Below, piece after piece: positions 24,756 to 24,915 of a stretch of DNA of 24,915 nucleotides. The first letter of the stretch is position 1. The number at the start of each line of letters is the position of its first letter. Both the position numbers and the translations under genes were made by a program. Under the pieces are notes generated by a model. It ran no database searches. It was not told where the DNA came from and saw only the letters and a program-made list of their open reading frames with translations. Source of the stretch: UBA6136 sp964344495 (lineage in GTDB: Bacteria; Pseudomonadota; Gammaproteobacteria; Methylococcales; Methylococcaceae); assembly GCA_964344495.1 (NCBI GenBank), contig CAYFNI010000027.1, forward strand, positions 1 to 24,915. The letters run 5' to 3'.

Positions 24756-24915
24756 ATGTCAACTGCTGTAGCCCCACCACCTGTGAAACCTACCTTGACT
24801 ACGCCAGATCCTCAGTTGGGAAAGGTCGTTTTTCTAGCCCGCTCGCTGGACTTCGGCGGTGCGGAGCGGCAACTGGTTCTACTGGCCAGCCGACTGCATG
24901 CGCTCGGCTATCGGG
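24756..24915 (+). CDS. GT4 glycosyltransferase, N-terminal part (cut by window end)
   Basis: The reading frame from ATG 24756 stays open to the window edge, giving 53 codons. After a Pro/Thr-rich leader (STAVAPPPVKPTLTTPDPQ) comes VVFLARSLDFGGAERQLVLL and then ASRLHALGYR, the beta-strand and glycine-rich first loop typical of the N-terminal domain of GT4 enzymes. It lies 49 nt after the preceding GT4 gene and so continues the polysaccharide cluster. The composition returns to the G+C-rich level of the chromosome. Only the first domain can be seen, so the family call is firm but specificity is unknown. Confidence 0.8.
   Translation, partial: MSTAVAPPPVKPTLTTPDPQLGKVVFLARSLDFGGAERQLVLLASRLHALGYR

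Overview
The window looks like a gammaproteobacterial chromosome segment of roughly 60% G+C. This rests on the dusB-fis pair, the DarP (YjgA), RatA and PrlC orthologues, an E. coli-type SpeD beside a YhfA-type OsmC protein, and ClpB, L13 and S9 of typical gammaproteobacterial length. It comes from a draft or metagenome assembly: a 10-N placeholder joins two pieces inside clpB. A solitary glycolate-oxidase-type Fe-S gene would suit an autotroph, but that is only a hint, and I cannot name genus or species.

Layout. (1) 1-5922, all minus strand: an uncharacterised 87-aa gene, zur, ratA, darP, a WbpL-like phosphosugar transferase, a WbpM-like nucleotide-sugar 4,6-dehydratase, then rplM-rpsI with its own promoter, and tRNA-Gln(CUG). 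(2) 5923-6359 is a gene-free stretch with a palindrome-bearing promoter candidate, an unexplained hairpin and the clpB terminator. (3) clpB runs on the minus strand to 8954 with a possible sigma-32 promoter. (4) Divergent from clpB is a tightly packed plus-strand series: sulfotransferase, heptosyltransferase, dusB, fis, purH, glcF-like, ending at a bidirectional terminator. (5) The opposing minus-strand series, read from its far end, is a CorC/HlyC-type membrane protein, a STAS anti-anti-sigma protein, an RsbW-like kinase, prlC, yhfA and speD. (6) After a 522-nt gene-free region, a plus-strand polysaccharide cluster begins: Wzx-type flippase, sulfotransferase, GT4 glycosyltransferase, and a second GT4 cut by the window edge. 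From about 22.6 kb this cluster is clearly more A+T-rich than the rest, as is usual for exchanged surface-glycan genes.

How the genes may work together. Surface-glycan genes occur in three places: the priming pair WbpL/WbpM, the sulfotransferase/heptosyltransferase pair, and the flippase/sulfotransferase/GT4 cluster. Two sulfotransferases of different families, each beside a glycan-building gene, suggest that the cell makes a sulfated lipopolysaccharide or exopolysaccharide. This is inference from gene families and context. The remainder is housekeeping: translation, ribosome maturation, zinc homeostasis, protein disaggregation, purine and polyamine synthesis, and peptide turnover. I found no CRISPR array, insertion sequence, phage gene or recognisable defence system.
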